Assembly: GCA_030695785.1 (NCBI GenBank)
Contig: JAUYPR010000054.1
Location: 1 to 30,108, forward strand
Length of the DNA: 30,108 nucleotides
DNA from: a bacterium
Lineage (GTDB): Bacteria > Patescibacteriota > Microgenomatia > JAUYPR01
Direction of reading: 5' to 3'
Shown: positions 14,518-21,288 of the stretch, in pieces
Position numbering within the stretch: the first letter of the stretch is position 1
Layout: each line of letters opens with the position of its first letter
Translations under genes and position numbers: made by a program
Notes under the pieces: generated by a model
The model's database searches: none
Told to the model about the DNA's origin: nothing
What the model saw: the letters and a program-made list of their open reading frames with translations, nothing else

Positions 14518-14569
14518 GTTCAGTATTAGTTAAATATCAGTTAAATGATTGGTTAAAATATTAGTTAAA
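14518..14569. repeat. Phased direct repeats (iteron-like) upstream of the winged-helix gene
   Basis: The motif GTTAAA recurs at 14529, 14540, 14552 and 14564, preceded by a weaker GTTCAG at 14518. Steps of 11, 11, 12 and 12 bases place all copies on one face of the helix. Flanking bases are also partly shared (ATTAGTTAAA twice). This suits cooperative binding of a dimeric regulator, most likely the adjacent winged-helix protein. Confidence 0.6.
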
Positions 14570-14634
14570 ATATTAATCTAGAAAAATAGTAGCAAAGACT
14601 GTAAGATAAGTCAAATCCATTCGGCAGGCTCTCA

Positions 14635-14673
14635 TTCGAGTCTGAGCCTGAGGGCTCAACCCTCAGAGTCGAA
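14635..14673. repeat. Nested hairpin with two alternative stems
   Basis: An inner perfect 7-base stem (CTGAGGG/CCCTCAG, 14648-14666) competes with an outer 12-base stem containing one mismatch (14635-14646 with 14662-14673). There is no adjacent T-run. It may be a dispersed palindromic element; no tRNA or known RNA fold is recognised. Confidence 0.45.
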
Positions 14674-14691
14674 GACCTGAGTCAACCAGGG

Positions 14692-14717
14692 GTCAATAGG
14701 CCGAAATATTTCCCTTA
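14692..14717. repeat. Right copy of the imperfect 26-bp direct repeat
   Basis: Matches 12837-12862 at about 22 of 26 positions, with the same 13-base core at 14699-14711. Unlike the left copy it is not followed by a -10 box, so it does not look like a working promoter. Confidence 0.55.
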
Positions 14718-14752
14718 AACGCCTCGAGGGTCTCCCAGTTTTTTTTGTACAC

Positions 14753-14781
14753 TTGACTTCCAAAAGGTTTTTTCGTATACT
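14753..14781 (+). promoter_or_regulatory. Rightward sigma-70-type promoter
   Basis: TTGACT (14753-14758), a 17-base spacer and TATACT (14776-14781). It faces no protein gene. The predicted transcript runs straight into the hairpin and T-run at 14800-14847, antisense to the end of the NYN gene. Confidence 0.6.
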
Positions 14782-14787
14782 TAGTTC

Positions 14788-14847
14788 TGTATTTCTAGGA
14801 AAAAGCACCTCTTAAGGTTTTGTCCTTTGGCGGTGCTTTTTCTTTTT
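14788..14847 (+). ncRNA. Candidate short RNA between a promoter and a terminator
   Basis: About 60 bases from the predicted transcription start to the end of a T-rich tract (TTTTTCTTTTT). It is almost entirely one hairpin: GCACC/GGTGC closing stem, inner AAGG/CCTT stem, U-rich 3' end. Its 3' half is antisense to the last 12 codons of the NYN gene. It could equally be an idle promoter abutting a bidirectional terminator. Confidence 0.35.
14800..14841 (-). terminator. Intrinsic terminator of the hrcA-grpE-dnaK-dnaJ-NYN operon
   Basis: On the minus strand a 10-base stem (AAAAAGCACC with GGTGCTTTTT) spans the NYN stop codon, with a 22-base loop. The T-rich side gives the U-tract. The symmetry makes it usable in both directions. 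Confidence 0.7.
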
Positions 14848-15357
14848 ATCCTCCTGCTGCCCCTTTTTGTATTCAAGTTTCTCTCGTAAATTTTCCATAA
14901 ACCGTATGCGTTCCTTTGCTGTTTGCTTCAGGAGGCTTGAACAGTGTCGTTTATCCGGACTTAAGACGGTTTCTAGTTTCCTCTGTTCGTACAGATATTT
15001 CACTAACGAATAAAAATCACCGTCGCTTGAAACAACGACCGCTTTATCGTAATGCTCACACTCAAGGACTGCCTTCAAGACCAAATCAGCATCGACGTTC
15101 CCCTTAATCTTTCCATCAGCATCAGGAATCGTCGGCTTGAATACCAGAAGAAAACCACACTCTTGAAGCCGATCGTACAATCCTTGATTTAGGAGGACAA
15201 AACCGATAAAAAGAAATGCTTTTGTAACGTGATATTTCTCTTCGAGATAGACGCGAAATTTCCGGTAATCCAACCCCCAACCCATCTTCTGTATTCCCAG
15301 GTTGAGGTTTTGGCTGTCGATAAATGCATAGTTGTTTTGCTGCTTTTTTTCTGTCAC
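14812..15357 (-). CDS. NYN-domain (PIN-like) putative ribonuclease, LabA/DUF88 type
   Basis: About 181 residues. The NYN fold is marked by conserved acidic positions: YAFIDSQNLNLGIQ near the N-terminus, then GNVDADLVLKAVLE, and AVVVSSDGDFYSLVKYL. These match the metal-binding aspartates of the PIN/NYN nuclease superfamily. The C-terminus is strongly basic (KKGQQEDKKKKHRQRTKP), suited to RNA binding. The start is best placed at GTG 15357, which overlaps the dnaJ TGA by 4 bases (GTGA). A TTG two codons upstream is possible. It is therefore the last gene of the heat-shock operon. RNA cleavage is inferred; the substrate is unknown. Confidence 0.8.
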   Translation of the reverse strand: MTEKKQQNNYAFIDSQNLNLGIQKMGWGLDYRKFRVYLEEKYHVTKAFLFIGFVLLNQGLYDRLQECGFLLVFKPTIPDADGKIKGNVDADLVLKAVLECEHYDKAVVVSSDGDFYSLVKYLYEQRKLETVLSPDKRHCSSLLKQTAKERIRFMENLREKLEYKKGQQEDKKKKHRQRTKP

Positions 15358-16211
15358 CACCAAGCCTCTTTCTTGTCGTTGTCTTCGAGCGCACGGAGCT
15401 GTTCGTAGAGAGTCCGCTCTTCTTTGGAGATTTTTTTGGGGATGACAACCCGCACATGCACATAGTGATCGCCGGTTCCGCCGCCGCGGAGATGGGGCAT
15501 CCCCTTGCCAGCGAGCCGAATGGCTGTGCCCGATTGGATACCGACAGGGATTTTGATCGTGACTGGTTTGAACACCGTTGGAACTTCAATGTGGTCGCTC
15601 AGTGCGGCTTGGGCAGGGGTAATGTCAAGCGCATCGTGCATATCGGCGCCGTCTCTTTGAAAACGCGGGTGCTGGGCAACATTCAAAACCACACTAAAGG
15701 TGTCAAAACGGATGCGGGTACCGGTATCAACCCCGGGCGGAACTTTGACGCGGATGCGCCTGCCTTCCACCTCCACCTCTTTTTCCGACCCCACCAGTGC
15801 TTCGTCAAAGGCGACGCTGAGGCGGTAGGTGGGCTGTGGACGGAAGCCCCCAAAGGGGGTACCGCCGAAAAACTGCTCAAAAATTTCAAACGGATCGGCA
15901 AATCCACTGTTGCCGAAGTCGAAATCCACCCGCACGCCTCCAGGGAAGCCGGTCGTTTCAGATCCAGCTCCACCCATTCCACTGCCGGGCTGAAAGGCTG
16001 CGTGTCCAAACCGGTCGTACGCCGCGTGCTTTTGCGGGTCGGACAATACCTGAAACGCCTCGTTGACTTCCTTGAATTTCTCTTCCGCATCTGGAGATTT
16101 GTTGACGTCAGGGTGGTGTTGACGCGCGAGCTTGCGGTAGGCTGCTTTTATCTCTGCGTCTGTTGCATCTTTGGATAACCCCAGGACATCATAGTAGTCG
16201 CGTTTTGCCAC
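15354..16211 (-). CDS. DnaJ-family co-chaperone without zinc fingers (CbpA-like)
   Basis: A 285-residue J-domain protein that would stimulate DnaK ATPase and deliver substrates. The J domain (residues 1-70, DYYDVLGLSKDATDAEIKAA, ARQHHPDVNKSPDAEEKF) has the essential HPD. A short Gly/Phe region follows (FGGTPFGGF), then two C-terminal beta domains (EVEVEGRRIRVKVPPGVDTG and so on). The four CxxCxGxG zinc-binding repeats of true DnaJ are absent, so it is type II/CbpA-like even though it holds the dnaJ position of the operon. The start is GTG at 16211, 6 bases after the dnaK stop. The stop overlaps the NYN gene. Confidence 0.92.
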   Translation of the reverse strand: MAKRDYYDVLGLSKDATDAEIKAAYRKLARQHHPDVNKSPDAEEKFKEVNEAFQVLSDPQKHAAYDRFGHAAFQPGSGMGGAGSETTGFPGGVRVDFDFGNSGFADPFEIFEQFFGGTPFGGFRPQPTYRLSVAFDEALVGSEKEVEVEGRRIRVKVPPGVDTGTRIRFDTFSVVLNVAQHPRFQRDGADMHDALDITPAQAALSDHIEVPTVFKPVTIKIPVGIQSGTAIRLAGKGMPHLRGGGTGDHYVHVRVVIPKKISKEERTLYEQLRALEDNDKKEAWW

Positions 16212-16217
16212 GGCAAG

Positions 16218-18119
16218 TTATTTCTCTCCGCCGTCATCTACAACCTCGCCCTCAACTGTCTCGCCTTCGTCCTTTCCTGGTTTTGTCTTTTCTGACGAGT
16301 CCGTATGCGGCTCTTGCGCTGATGATCCTGGCGGTGGTGAGGTCGGAGCAATTTTCCCTGTAACAGACTGGAGGAGGGTGATTTTTTGCTCGATGTCATC
16401 TTTTTTGCCTGCTTCCGCTGCCGCTTTCAGCGCAGCGGCTGCATCTTCAACCTCTTTTTTGACGTCTGGCGTCACCTTTTCGCCCGCGTCTTTGAGTGCT
16501 TTTTCTGCCGTATACACAACGGTATCGGCCCGGTTGCGGCTATCCGCAAGTTCACGCTTCCCTTTATCTTCCTCTTCTCGCATTTTTGCTTCCGTGACCA
16601 TCCGCTCGACTTCTGCCTTATCCAACCCGGTTGATCCTTTAATCGTGATCTTTTGCTCCTTACCCGTCTTCTTTTCTTTCGCGCTTACATTCAAAATGCC
16701 ATTTGCGTCAAGATCAAACGTCACCTCAATCTGCGGTGTGCCGCGGGGGGCAGATGGAATGCCGTCGAGCACAAACCGCCCCAACGTCTTGTTATCCACG
16801 GCCATTTGCCGTTCACCCTGCAGGACGTTAATTTCCACTTGTGGTTGGTCGTCTGCGGCAGTAGAAAAGATCTCGCTTTTGCTGGTTGGAATGGTGGTGT
16901 TGCGGCTGAGAAGAATCGTCATCACCCCGCCCAATGTTTCTACCCCAAGGCTGAGCGGGGTCACGTCCAAAAGCAGCACATCTTTGACATCCCCAGCCAA
17001 CACCCCGCCTTGAATTGCAGCGCCGATGCCCACCACTTCGTCTGGGTTGATGCCTTTGTGCGGCTCTTTGCCGAAAAATTTCTTCACTGCATCAGCAACC
17101 GCCGGCATGCGGGTTTGACCCCCAACCAAAACAACTTCGTCAACCTTACTCACATCCAACCCCGCGTCTTTGAGGGCTTGCCCGCACGCTTTGAAGGTTT
17201 TGTCGATCAAGGCTCTCGCAAGCTCCACGAGTTTGGCCCGCGTAAGTTTGAATTGGAAGTGTTTTGGCCCAGTCGCATCGGCCGTAATAAACGGCAGTGA
17301 AATTTCAGACTCTTGCGTAGAGGAGAGTTCGATCTTTGCTTTTTCCGCCGCGTCGCGCAAACGCTGCATGGCTTGTTTGTCGGAAGAAAGGTCGATCCCT
17401 TGTTCTTTTTTGAAGAATGCGACCAAATGCTCAACAATGGTCTGATCAATGTCATCCCCGCCCAAGTGTGTATCGCCCGCGGTGGACTTCACTTGAAACA
17501 CCCCTTCGCCAAGCTCCAAAATGGAGATATCAAACGTGCCGCCCCCAAGGTCATAGACTGCGATCGTATGCGCTTTTGCTTTATCAAGCCCGTAAGCCAA
17601 AGCTGCAGCCGTAGGCTCATTAATGATCCGTTTCACATTCAATCCGGCAATTTCGCCCGCTTGTTTCGTCGCTTGGCGCTGGGCATCATCAAAATAGGCG
17701 GGGACGGTTATGACCGCATCCGTGACTTTTTCTCCAAGATAACTTTCTGCGTCTACCTTGAGTTTTTGAAGAACGCGGCTGGAGATTTCTTGCGGGGTGT
17801 ATTCTTTTCCTTCCACGACCACAACGACCATATCGTTCTCGCCCTTTGTAACCTCATACGGCAGCCATTTCAAACCTTTTTGTACTTCTTCATCAGTAAA
17901 CTTCCGGCCCATAAGCCGCTTGACCGAAAAAATCGTTGTTTTTGCATTGAGGACGATTTGGCGCTTGGCCACCCGGCCGACAATGTTTTTGACCGGATCC
18001 ACGACCGACGGCACAATATTTTCCCCTTCAGATGAGGGGATTACTTTCGGCTTCCCGCCTTCCATAATGGCGACCACCGAATTCGTTGTGCCTAAATCGA
18101 TTCCAATAATTTTACTCAT
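16218..18119 (-). CDS. dnaK: Chaperone protein DnaK (Hsp70)
   Basis: A 633-residue ATP-dependent chaperone. The nucleotide-binding domain starts IIGIDLGTTNSVVAIMEGGK and includes NEPTAAALAYGLDKAKAHTI, AVYDLGGGTFDISILELGEG and the VVLVGGQTRMPAV segment. The substrate-binding domain follows (LLLDVTPLSLGVETLGGVMT, KITIKGSTGLDKAEVERMV), then the helical lid. A Pro/Ser-rich linker and an acidic tail end in EVVDDGGEK, close to the usual EEVxD-type ending. Full length and all motifs intact. Its start overlaps the grpE stop by 8 bases, and it is followed by the J-protein gene. It is controlled with hrcA by the CIRCE-bearing promoter. Confidence 0.99.
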   Translation of the reverse strand: MSKIIGIDLGTTNSVVAIMEGGKPKVIPSSEGENIVPSVVDPVKNIVGRVAKRQIVLNAKTTIFSVKRLMGRKFTDEEVQKGLKWLPYEVTKGENDMVVVVVEGKEYTPQEISSRVLQKLKVDAESYLGEKVTDAVITVPAYFDDAQRQATKQAGEIAGLNVKRIINEPTAAALAYGLDKAKAHTIAVYDLGGGTFDISILELGEGVFQVKSTAGDTHLGGDDIDQTIVEHLVAFFKKEQGIDLSSDKQAMQRLRDAAEKAKIELSSTQESEISLPFITADATGPKHFQFKLTRAKLVELARALIDKTFKACGQALKDAGLDVSKVDEVVLVGGQTRMPAVADAVKKFFGKEPHKGINPDEVVGIGAAIQGGVLAGDVKDVLLLDVTPLSLGVETLGGVMTILLSRNTTIPTSKSEIFSTAADDQPQVEINVLQGERQMAVDNKTLGRFVLDGIPSAPRGTPQIEVTFDLDANGILNVSAKEKKTGKEQKITIKGSTGLDKAEVERMVTEAKMREEEDKGKRELADSRNRADTVVYTAEKALKDAGEKVTPDVKKEVEDAAAALKAAAEAGKKDDIEQKITLLQSVTGKIAPTSPPPGSSAQEPHTDSSEKTKPGKDEGETVEGEVVDDGGEK

Positions 18120-18597
18120 GAGGCTTTTGCTCCTTCTTTACAGTCACCCGCACGCGCGCAGGCCGCAACAACATTGTTCCTATACAATACCCTTTTGTGT
18201 ACACATGTGCAATCATGTTTGGATCTTCTCCCTCAACAGTGTCGATAACTTCGTGCAGTTTCGGATCGAACGGTTGTCCATCTGCTGCGATTTCCCCAAC
18301 TCCCTCATCTCTCAAAACATCTTTCCACTGTGCAACAACCATCGCAACCCCCTCAAACCAGCTGTTTTCCCGCTCCTTTTGCGGACATGATTGCACCACT
18401 GTTTCCAACCCATCCAGAAGCGGCAGGAGTCGGGCCAAGGTTGCAGATTTCACTGCTCCGACAATGACTTTTTCTGCCTCGTTTGTTTGCCGCTCCAAAT
18501 TCTGATAATCTGCAACCGCCCGCTTCCATTGATGTGTCACCTCGTCCAGCCGGCGGGTCAGTTCTACAATCTGATGATCATCTTTTTTTGCTGTCAT
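18112..18597 (-). CDS. grpE: Nucleotide exchange factor GrpE
   Basis: A 161-residue exchange factor for DnaK. An N-terminal coiled coil (ELTRRLDEVTHQWKRAVADY QNLERQTN) leads to a helical bundle and the C-terminal beta domain (PNMIAHVYTKGYCIGTMLLR, PARVRVT). The family hallmark near the C-terminus (P-x-I-x2-V-x2-GY-x6-LRPA-x-V-x-V) is present. The ATG at 18597 lies 5 bases after the hrcA stop and is preferred. A GTG at 18609 would overlap hrcA. The 3' end overlaps dnaK by 8 bases, so this is a tightly coupled heat-shock operon. Confidence 0.96.
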   Translation of the reverse strand: MTAKKDDHQIVELTRRLDEVTHQWKRAVADYQNLERQTNEAEKVIVGAVKSATLARLLPLLDGLETVVQSCPQKERENSWFEGVAMVVAQWKDVLRDEGVGEIAADGQPFDPKLHEVIDTVEGEDPNMIAHVYTKGYCIGTMLLRPARVRVTVKKEQKPHE

Positions 18598-18602
18598 AGT
18601 GT

Positions 18603-19334
18603 TTACCACGAATGCGACATTTCGTCAATGAGGTCGGTGATATAGCGAACCGCAGGCACGACCACGGGATAATTCAGGCGCATGGGCCCGATAACCCCCA
18701 AGGTGCCCTGCCGGTTCCGCGGACCCTGGAACCTGGTAAATACAATCCCAATCGGCTGCAGATATTCCTGCCCAATGTCTTCACCTAAAATCACATGGAT
18801 CGGCTCGTTGGTGACGGAGAGTGCGCAAATGTCGCGCAAACGACCACTCTCATCCAGCATGGTCAAAACCTCCCTCGTCACATCAATATCGAAAAACTCG
18901 GGCATATCCAGAATATTCGCCGTCCCTGCCGCATACATCTCATCATCATCGGTCATGGCCACGGCCAATGCGTGGGTTTGGGAAGCCAGCGCGCGCGTGG
19001 CTTCTTGCATAAGACGCGCGAATTCAAACCGGTCTTCCCACAACTTTTCCTTGATGGCAACTTCATCTTTCACCGATAATTCTTTTGGCTTCATCAGGTC
19101 GTGAATGTAGAATTTGATGCCTTGGCCGGTTGGAGAACGGCCGGCAGAGGAATGCGGTTTGCGCAAATAGCCGAGTTCCGTGAGACGCACCATTTCATTC
19201 CGGATGGTGGCAGGGGATACGCCGAGGTTGTTGTTTTGTTCAATGGTTCCCGACCCCACTGGTTCGGCGGTCTCGATGTAGGTTTCAACAACGGCTTTCA
19301 AAAGAGCCTTTTGCCGGTCCGACAATTCGTTCAT
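18603..19334 (-). CDS. hrcA: Heat-inducible transcription repressor HrcA, short form
   Basis: A 243-residue repressor that binds CIRCE and is kept active by chaperones. The N-terminal winged helix (LSDRQKALLKAVVETYIETA EPVGSGTIEQ, VSPATIRNEMVRLTELGYLR, KPHSSAGRSPTGQG) is textbook. The C-terminal part keeps the HrcA end (GTLGVIGPMRLNYPVVVPAV) but is about 100 residues shorter than typical HrcA. The inserted dimerisation domain seems reduced or missing. The start is ATG 19334 (MNELSDRQ). A longer frame to 19391 would run through the promoter and the operator. The -10 ends 7 bases before this ATG, so the operon mRNA is predicted to be leaderless and autorepressed. Confidence 0.95.
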   Translation of the reverse strand: MNELSDRQKALLKAVVETYIETAEPVGSGTIEQNNNLGVSPATIRNEMVRLTELGYLRKPHSSAGRSPTGQGIKFYIHDLMKPKELSVKDEVAIKEKLWEDRFEFARLMQEATRALASQTHALAVAMTDDDEMYAAGTANILDMPEFFDIDVTREVLTMLDESGRLRDICALSVTNEPIHVILGEDIGQEYLQPIGIVFTRFQGPRNRQGTLGVIGPMRLNYPVVVPAVRYITDLIDEMSHSW

Positions 19335-19360
19335 TAGCACCCTTATATCACGACTGCTAA
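19334..19360 (-). promoter_or_regulatory. CIRCE operator
   Basis: TTAGCACCC, nine spacer bases, GACTGCTAA on the plus strand: the CIRCE inverted repeat (TTAGCACTC-N9-GAGTGCTAA) with one difference in each arm. It covers the -10 box and most of the promoter spacer and touches the hrcA start codon, so bound HrcA would block RNA polymerase directly. Confidence 0.9.
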
Positions 19361-19370
19361 ACCTTGTCAA
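19342..19370 (-). promoter_or_regulatory. Promoter of the hrcA-grpE-dnaK-dnaJ operon
   Basis: On the minus strand a perfect TTGACA (19365-19370), a 17-base spacer and TATAAG (19342-19347). The -10 ends 7 bases before the hrcA ATG, placing the transcript start at the start codon. Confidence 0.88.
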
Positions 19371-19466
19371 GCTCCGCTTGCAATGTTCCATTGTCCAAGC
19401 GTTCGCTTGTTGTAAGTTTACATCAAAATGTAAACTTACAACATTTGGGCTAGGACGGAAATCCTA
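19368..19466. repeat. Cluster of consecutive palindromes upstream of the hrcA promoter
   Basis: Five inverted repeats nearly end to end. They are CAAGC-TCC-GCTTG (19368-19380), CAATG-TTC-CATTG (19381-19393), CAAGCGTTCGCTTG (19396-19409), a perfect 16-base stem with CAAA loop (19408-19443), and TAGGA/TCCTA (19451-19466). The stems lack T-runs, although the big hairpin could stall transcripts from lepA. With CIRCE, the 130-base region is almost all dyad symmetry. Confidence 0.7.
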
Positions 19467-19521
19467 TCCATTCGTCGCCTGCAAGCGCTCCAAAAGCCAC
19501 ATGCGGGCAAGGGTGGAGAGG

Positions 19522-21285
19522 TTAACTGTTCGCAAACAGTGTGAAAAAGGCGTCTTGGGGAATGTTCACACGGCCGAAGGTAGACAAACGCTTTTTCCCT
19601 TTCCTCTGTTTTTCCAAAAGTTTATCTTTTCTCGTCCGATCACCTCCATAGAGTTTTTCCGTCACATCTTTCCGAAACGCCGGCAATGTTTCCCGCGCGA
19701 TAATGTTCCCACCAATCACCGCCTGCACCGGAACGGCGAATTGCTGGCGAGGGAGAATCTCTTTCAATTTCTCAACCAGACTCCGTCCGATGCGTTCTGC
19801 CTGGTCAGCCACGACAATTCTTGAAAGCGGTTCCACTGGCTCGTGATTTAAAAGAATATCCAGTCGCACCGCATCCACTGGTCGGTACTCAAACACTTCA
19901 TAATCCATAGACGCGTACCCGCTGGAGGCGGTTTTGAGACTGGCAAATAATCCGGTCATAATTTCGGAAAGCGGCATCACATACACCAACTTCGCCTGTT
20001 CACCAATATGTTCGGTGGTTTGATACGTCCCCCGACGCTCCTGACACACTTGCATAAGCGGGCCGATGCATCTATTGGGCGAGAAGATAGACAATGTCGC
20101 CCACGGCTCTTCAATGGATTGATGGGAAAAGTCAGTCTCAATGGGGTTTTCCACCTCAACACCATCAATGCGGTACACAACATTTGGCGTGGTCAGAAGA
20201 GTATCCAGCCCAAATTCGCGCGTTAACCGTTCCTGCACAATTTCCGCGTGGAACAACCCCAAAAACCCGCACCGGAACCCGTTGCCCAACGCTTTTGAGG
20301 AAGTCAGGCGTACCACCAATGCTGCATCGGTTAACCTGAGTTTGTCCAACGCATCCCGCACCGTAAGGTAAGAATCGGCGCTCATCGGAAACAAACTTGC
20401 GAACACCATTGACTTCGCTGGTTTGTAGCCGGGCAAAGGAGAAGTGTCCATGTGGGATATCACCGTATCCCCAACGTGGACGTGATGGATATCTTTGAAT
20501 CCGGTTTCGATGATTCCGACCATCCCGGCTGACAAGAGGTCGGCCGGCTGAAGATCAGGCGTCCGCACACCAACACCGACGGACGGAGCATCAACGCCGG
20601 ATGCGGCAAAATGAATCCCCTCGCCCTTTCTGATTGACCCATCCACGACGCGAACGTCTGCAATAACTCCTTTATGCGCATCGTAACTGGAATCAAAGAT
20701 GAGCGCACGCAAAGGATCATGCGGATTCCCTGTTGGGGCTCGCATGCGTTCAATAATTGCCCGCAGCACTGCCTCCACATTCGTTCCTTCTTTTGCAGAA
20801 ACCTGGAGAATTTCTTCTTCTTTAAAGCCAAATACGTCGTGCAGCTGCTGCATCGTTCCTGGGATATCGGCGTTCGTGTGGTCAATTTTGTTGACGATGG
20901 GAATAATATCGAGATTTTCTTCCAATGCCTTCATCGCATGCGCTAATGTCTGCGCTTGGATACCTTGGGTCGCATCTACAATCAACAATGCACCCTCGCA
21001 GGCAGCTAATGACCGAGAAACTTCATAGGAAAAATCAACATGGCCGGGAGTATCAATAAGGTTCAGCATGTATTTAGAGCCATCAAGCGTATACTGCATA
21101 CGCACGGGTTTCAGTTTAATCGTCACTCCGCGCTCCCGTTCCAGATCCATACGATCCAAGTGCTGTGCCCGGAGCTTATCTTTGCTGACTGTTCCAGTGA
21201 GTTCGAGCAGCCGATCCGCCAGCGTAGACTTTCCGTGGTCGATGTGTGCAATAATCGAGAAATTACGGATATATTGTTGATCCAT
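19522..21285 (-). CDS. lepA: Elongation factor 4 (LepA), back-translocating GTPase
   Basis: A 587-residue translational GTPase that acts on stalled or mis-translocated ribosomes. G1 is IIAHIDHGKSTLADRLLELT (A site about residues 12-20), G3 LIDTPGHVDFSYEVSRSLAA, G4 IVNKIDHTNADI. EF-G-like domains follow. The LepA-specific C-terminal domain is complete: KEILPRQQFAVPVQAVIGGN, RETLPAFRKDVTEKLYGGDR, TRKDKLLEKQRKGKKRL. Length is normal. It starts 3 bases after the murJ stop, so it is in an operon with murJ. Confidence 0.98.
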   Translation of the reverse strand: MDQQYIRNFSIIAHIDHGKSTLADRLLELTGTVSKDKLRAQHLDRMDLERERGVTIKLKPVRMQYTLDGSKYMLNLIDTPGHVDFSYEVSRSLAACEGALLIVDATQGIQAQTLAHAMKALEENLDIIPIVNKIDHTNADIPGTMQQLHDVFGFKEEEILQVSAKEGTNVEAVLRAIIERMRAPTGNPHDPLRALIFDSSYDAHKGVIADVRVVDGSIRKGEGIHFAASGVDAPSVGVGVRTPDLQPADLLSAGMVGIIETGFKDIHHVHVGDTVISHMDTSPLPGYKPAKSMVFASLFPMSADSYLTVRDALDKLRLTDAALVVRLTSSKALGNGFRCGFLGLFHAEIVQERLTREFGLDTLLTTPNVVYRIDGVEVENPIETDFSHQSIEEPWATLSIFSPNRCIGPLMQVCQERRGTYQTTEHIGEQAKLVYVMPLSEIMTGLFASLKTASSGYASMDYEVFEYRPVDAVRLDILLNHEPVEPLSRIVVADQAERIGRSLVEKLKEILPRQQFAVPVQAVIGGNIIARETLPAFRKDVTEKLYGGDRTRKDKLLEKQRKGKKRLSTFGRVNIPQDAFFTLFANS

Positions 21286-21288
21286 GCG

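Larger units (their letters stand above)
14462..14811. other. 350-base intergenic region between the winged-helix gene and the NYN gene
   Basis: No protein gene is seen here. It holds, left to right: the AT-rich phased repeats (14518-14569), a nested hairpin (14635-14673), the right copy of the direct repeat (14692-14717), a T-run at 14739-14746, and a rightward promoter (14753-14781). It ends at the left arm of a terminator hairpin starting at 14800. Base composition steps from AT-rich on the left to mixed on the right. Confidence 0.6.

Noticed and set aside
14518..14569. CRISPR array
   Set aside because: The repeated unit is only about 6-10 bases with 11-12 base periodicity and no spacers; no cas genes are present.
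14630..14700. Possible tRNA or tRNA fragment (TTCGA motif and hairpins)
   Set aside because: No acceptor stem or anticodon arm can be folded; the region is better described as nested palindromes.
14719..14746. Plus-strand intrinsic terminator before the T-run
   Set aside because: The GGG-TCT-CCC stem is only three base pairs and the larger CCTCGAGG palindrome is not adjacent to the T-run; too weak to call.
15324..16178. Plus-strand ORF of 284 codons opposite the J-protein gene
   Set aside because: Antisense to a clear DnaJ-family gene, with composition of a frame shadow.
19335..19391. Longer HrcA start at 19391
   Set aside because: It would place the promoter and CIRCE inside the coding region; the family start corresponds to the ATG at 19334.
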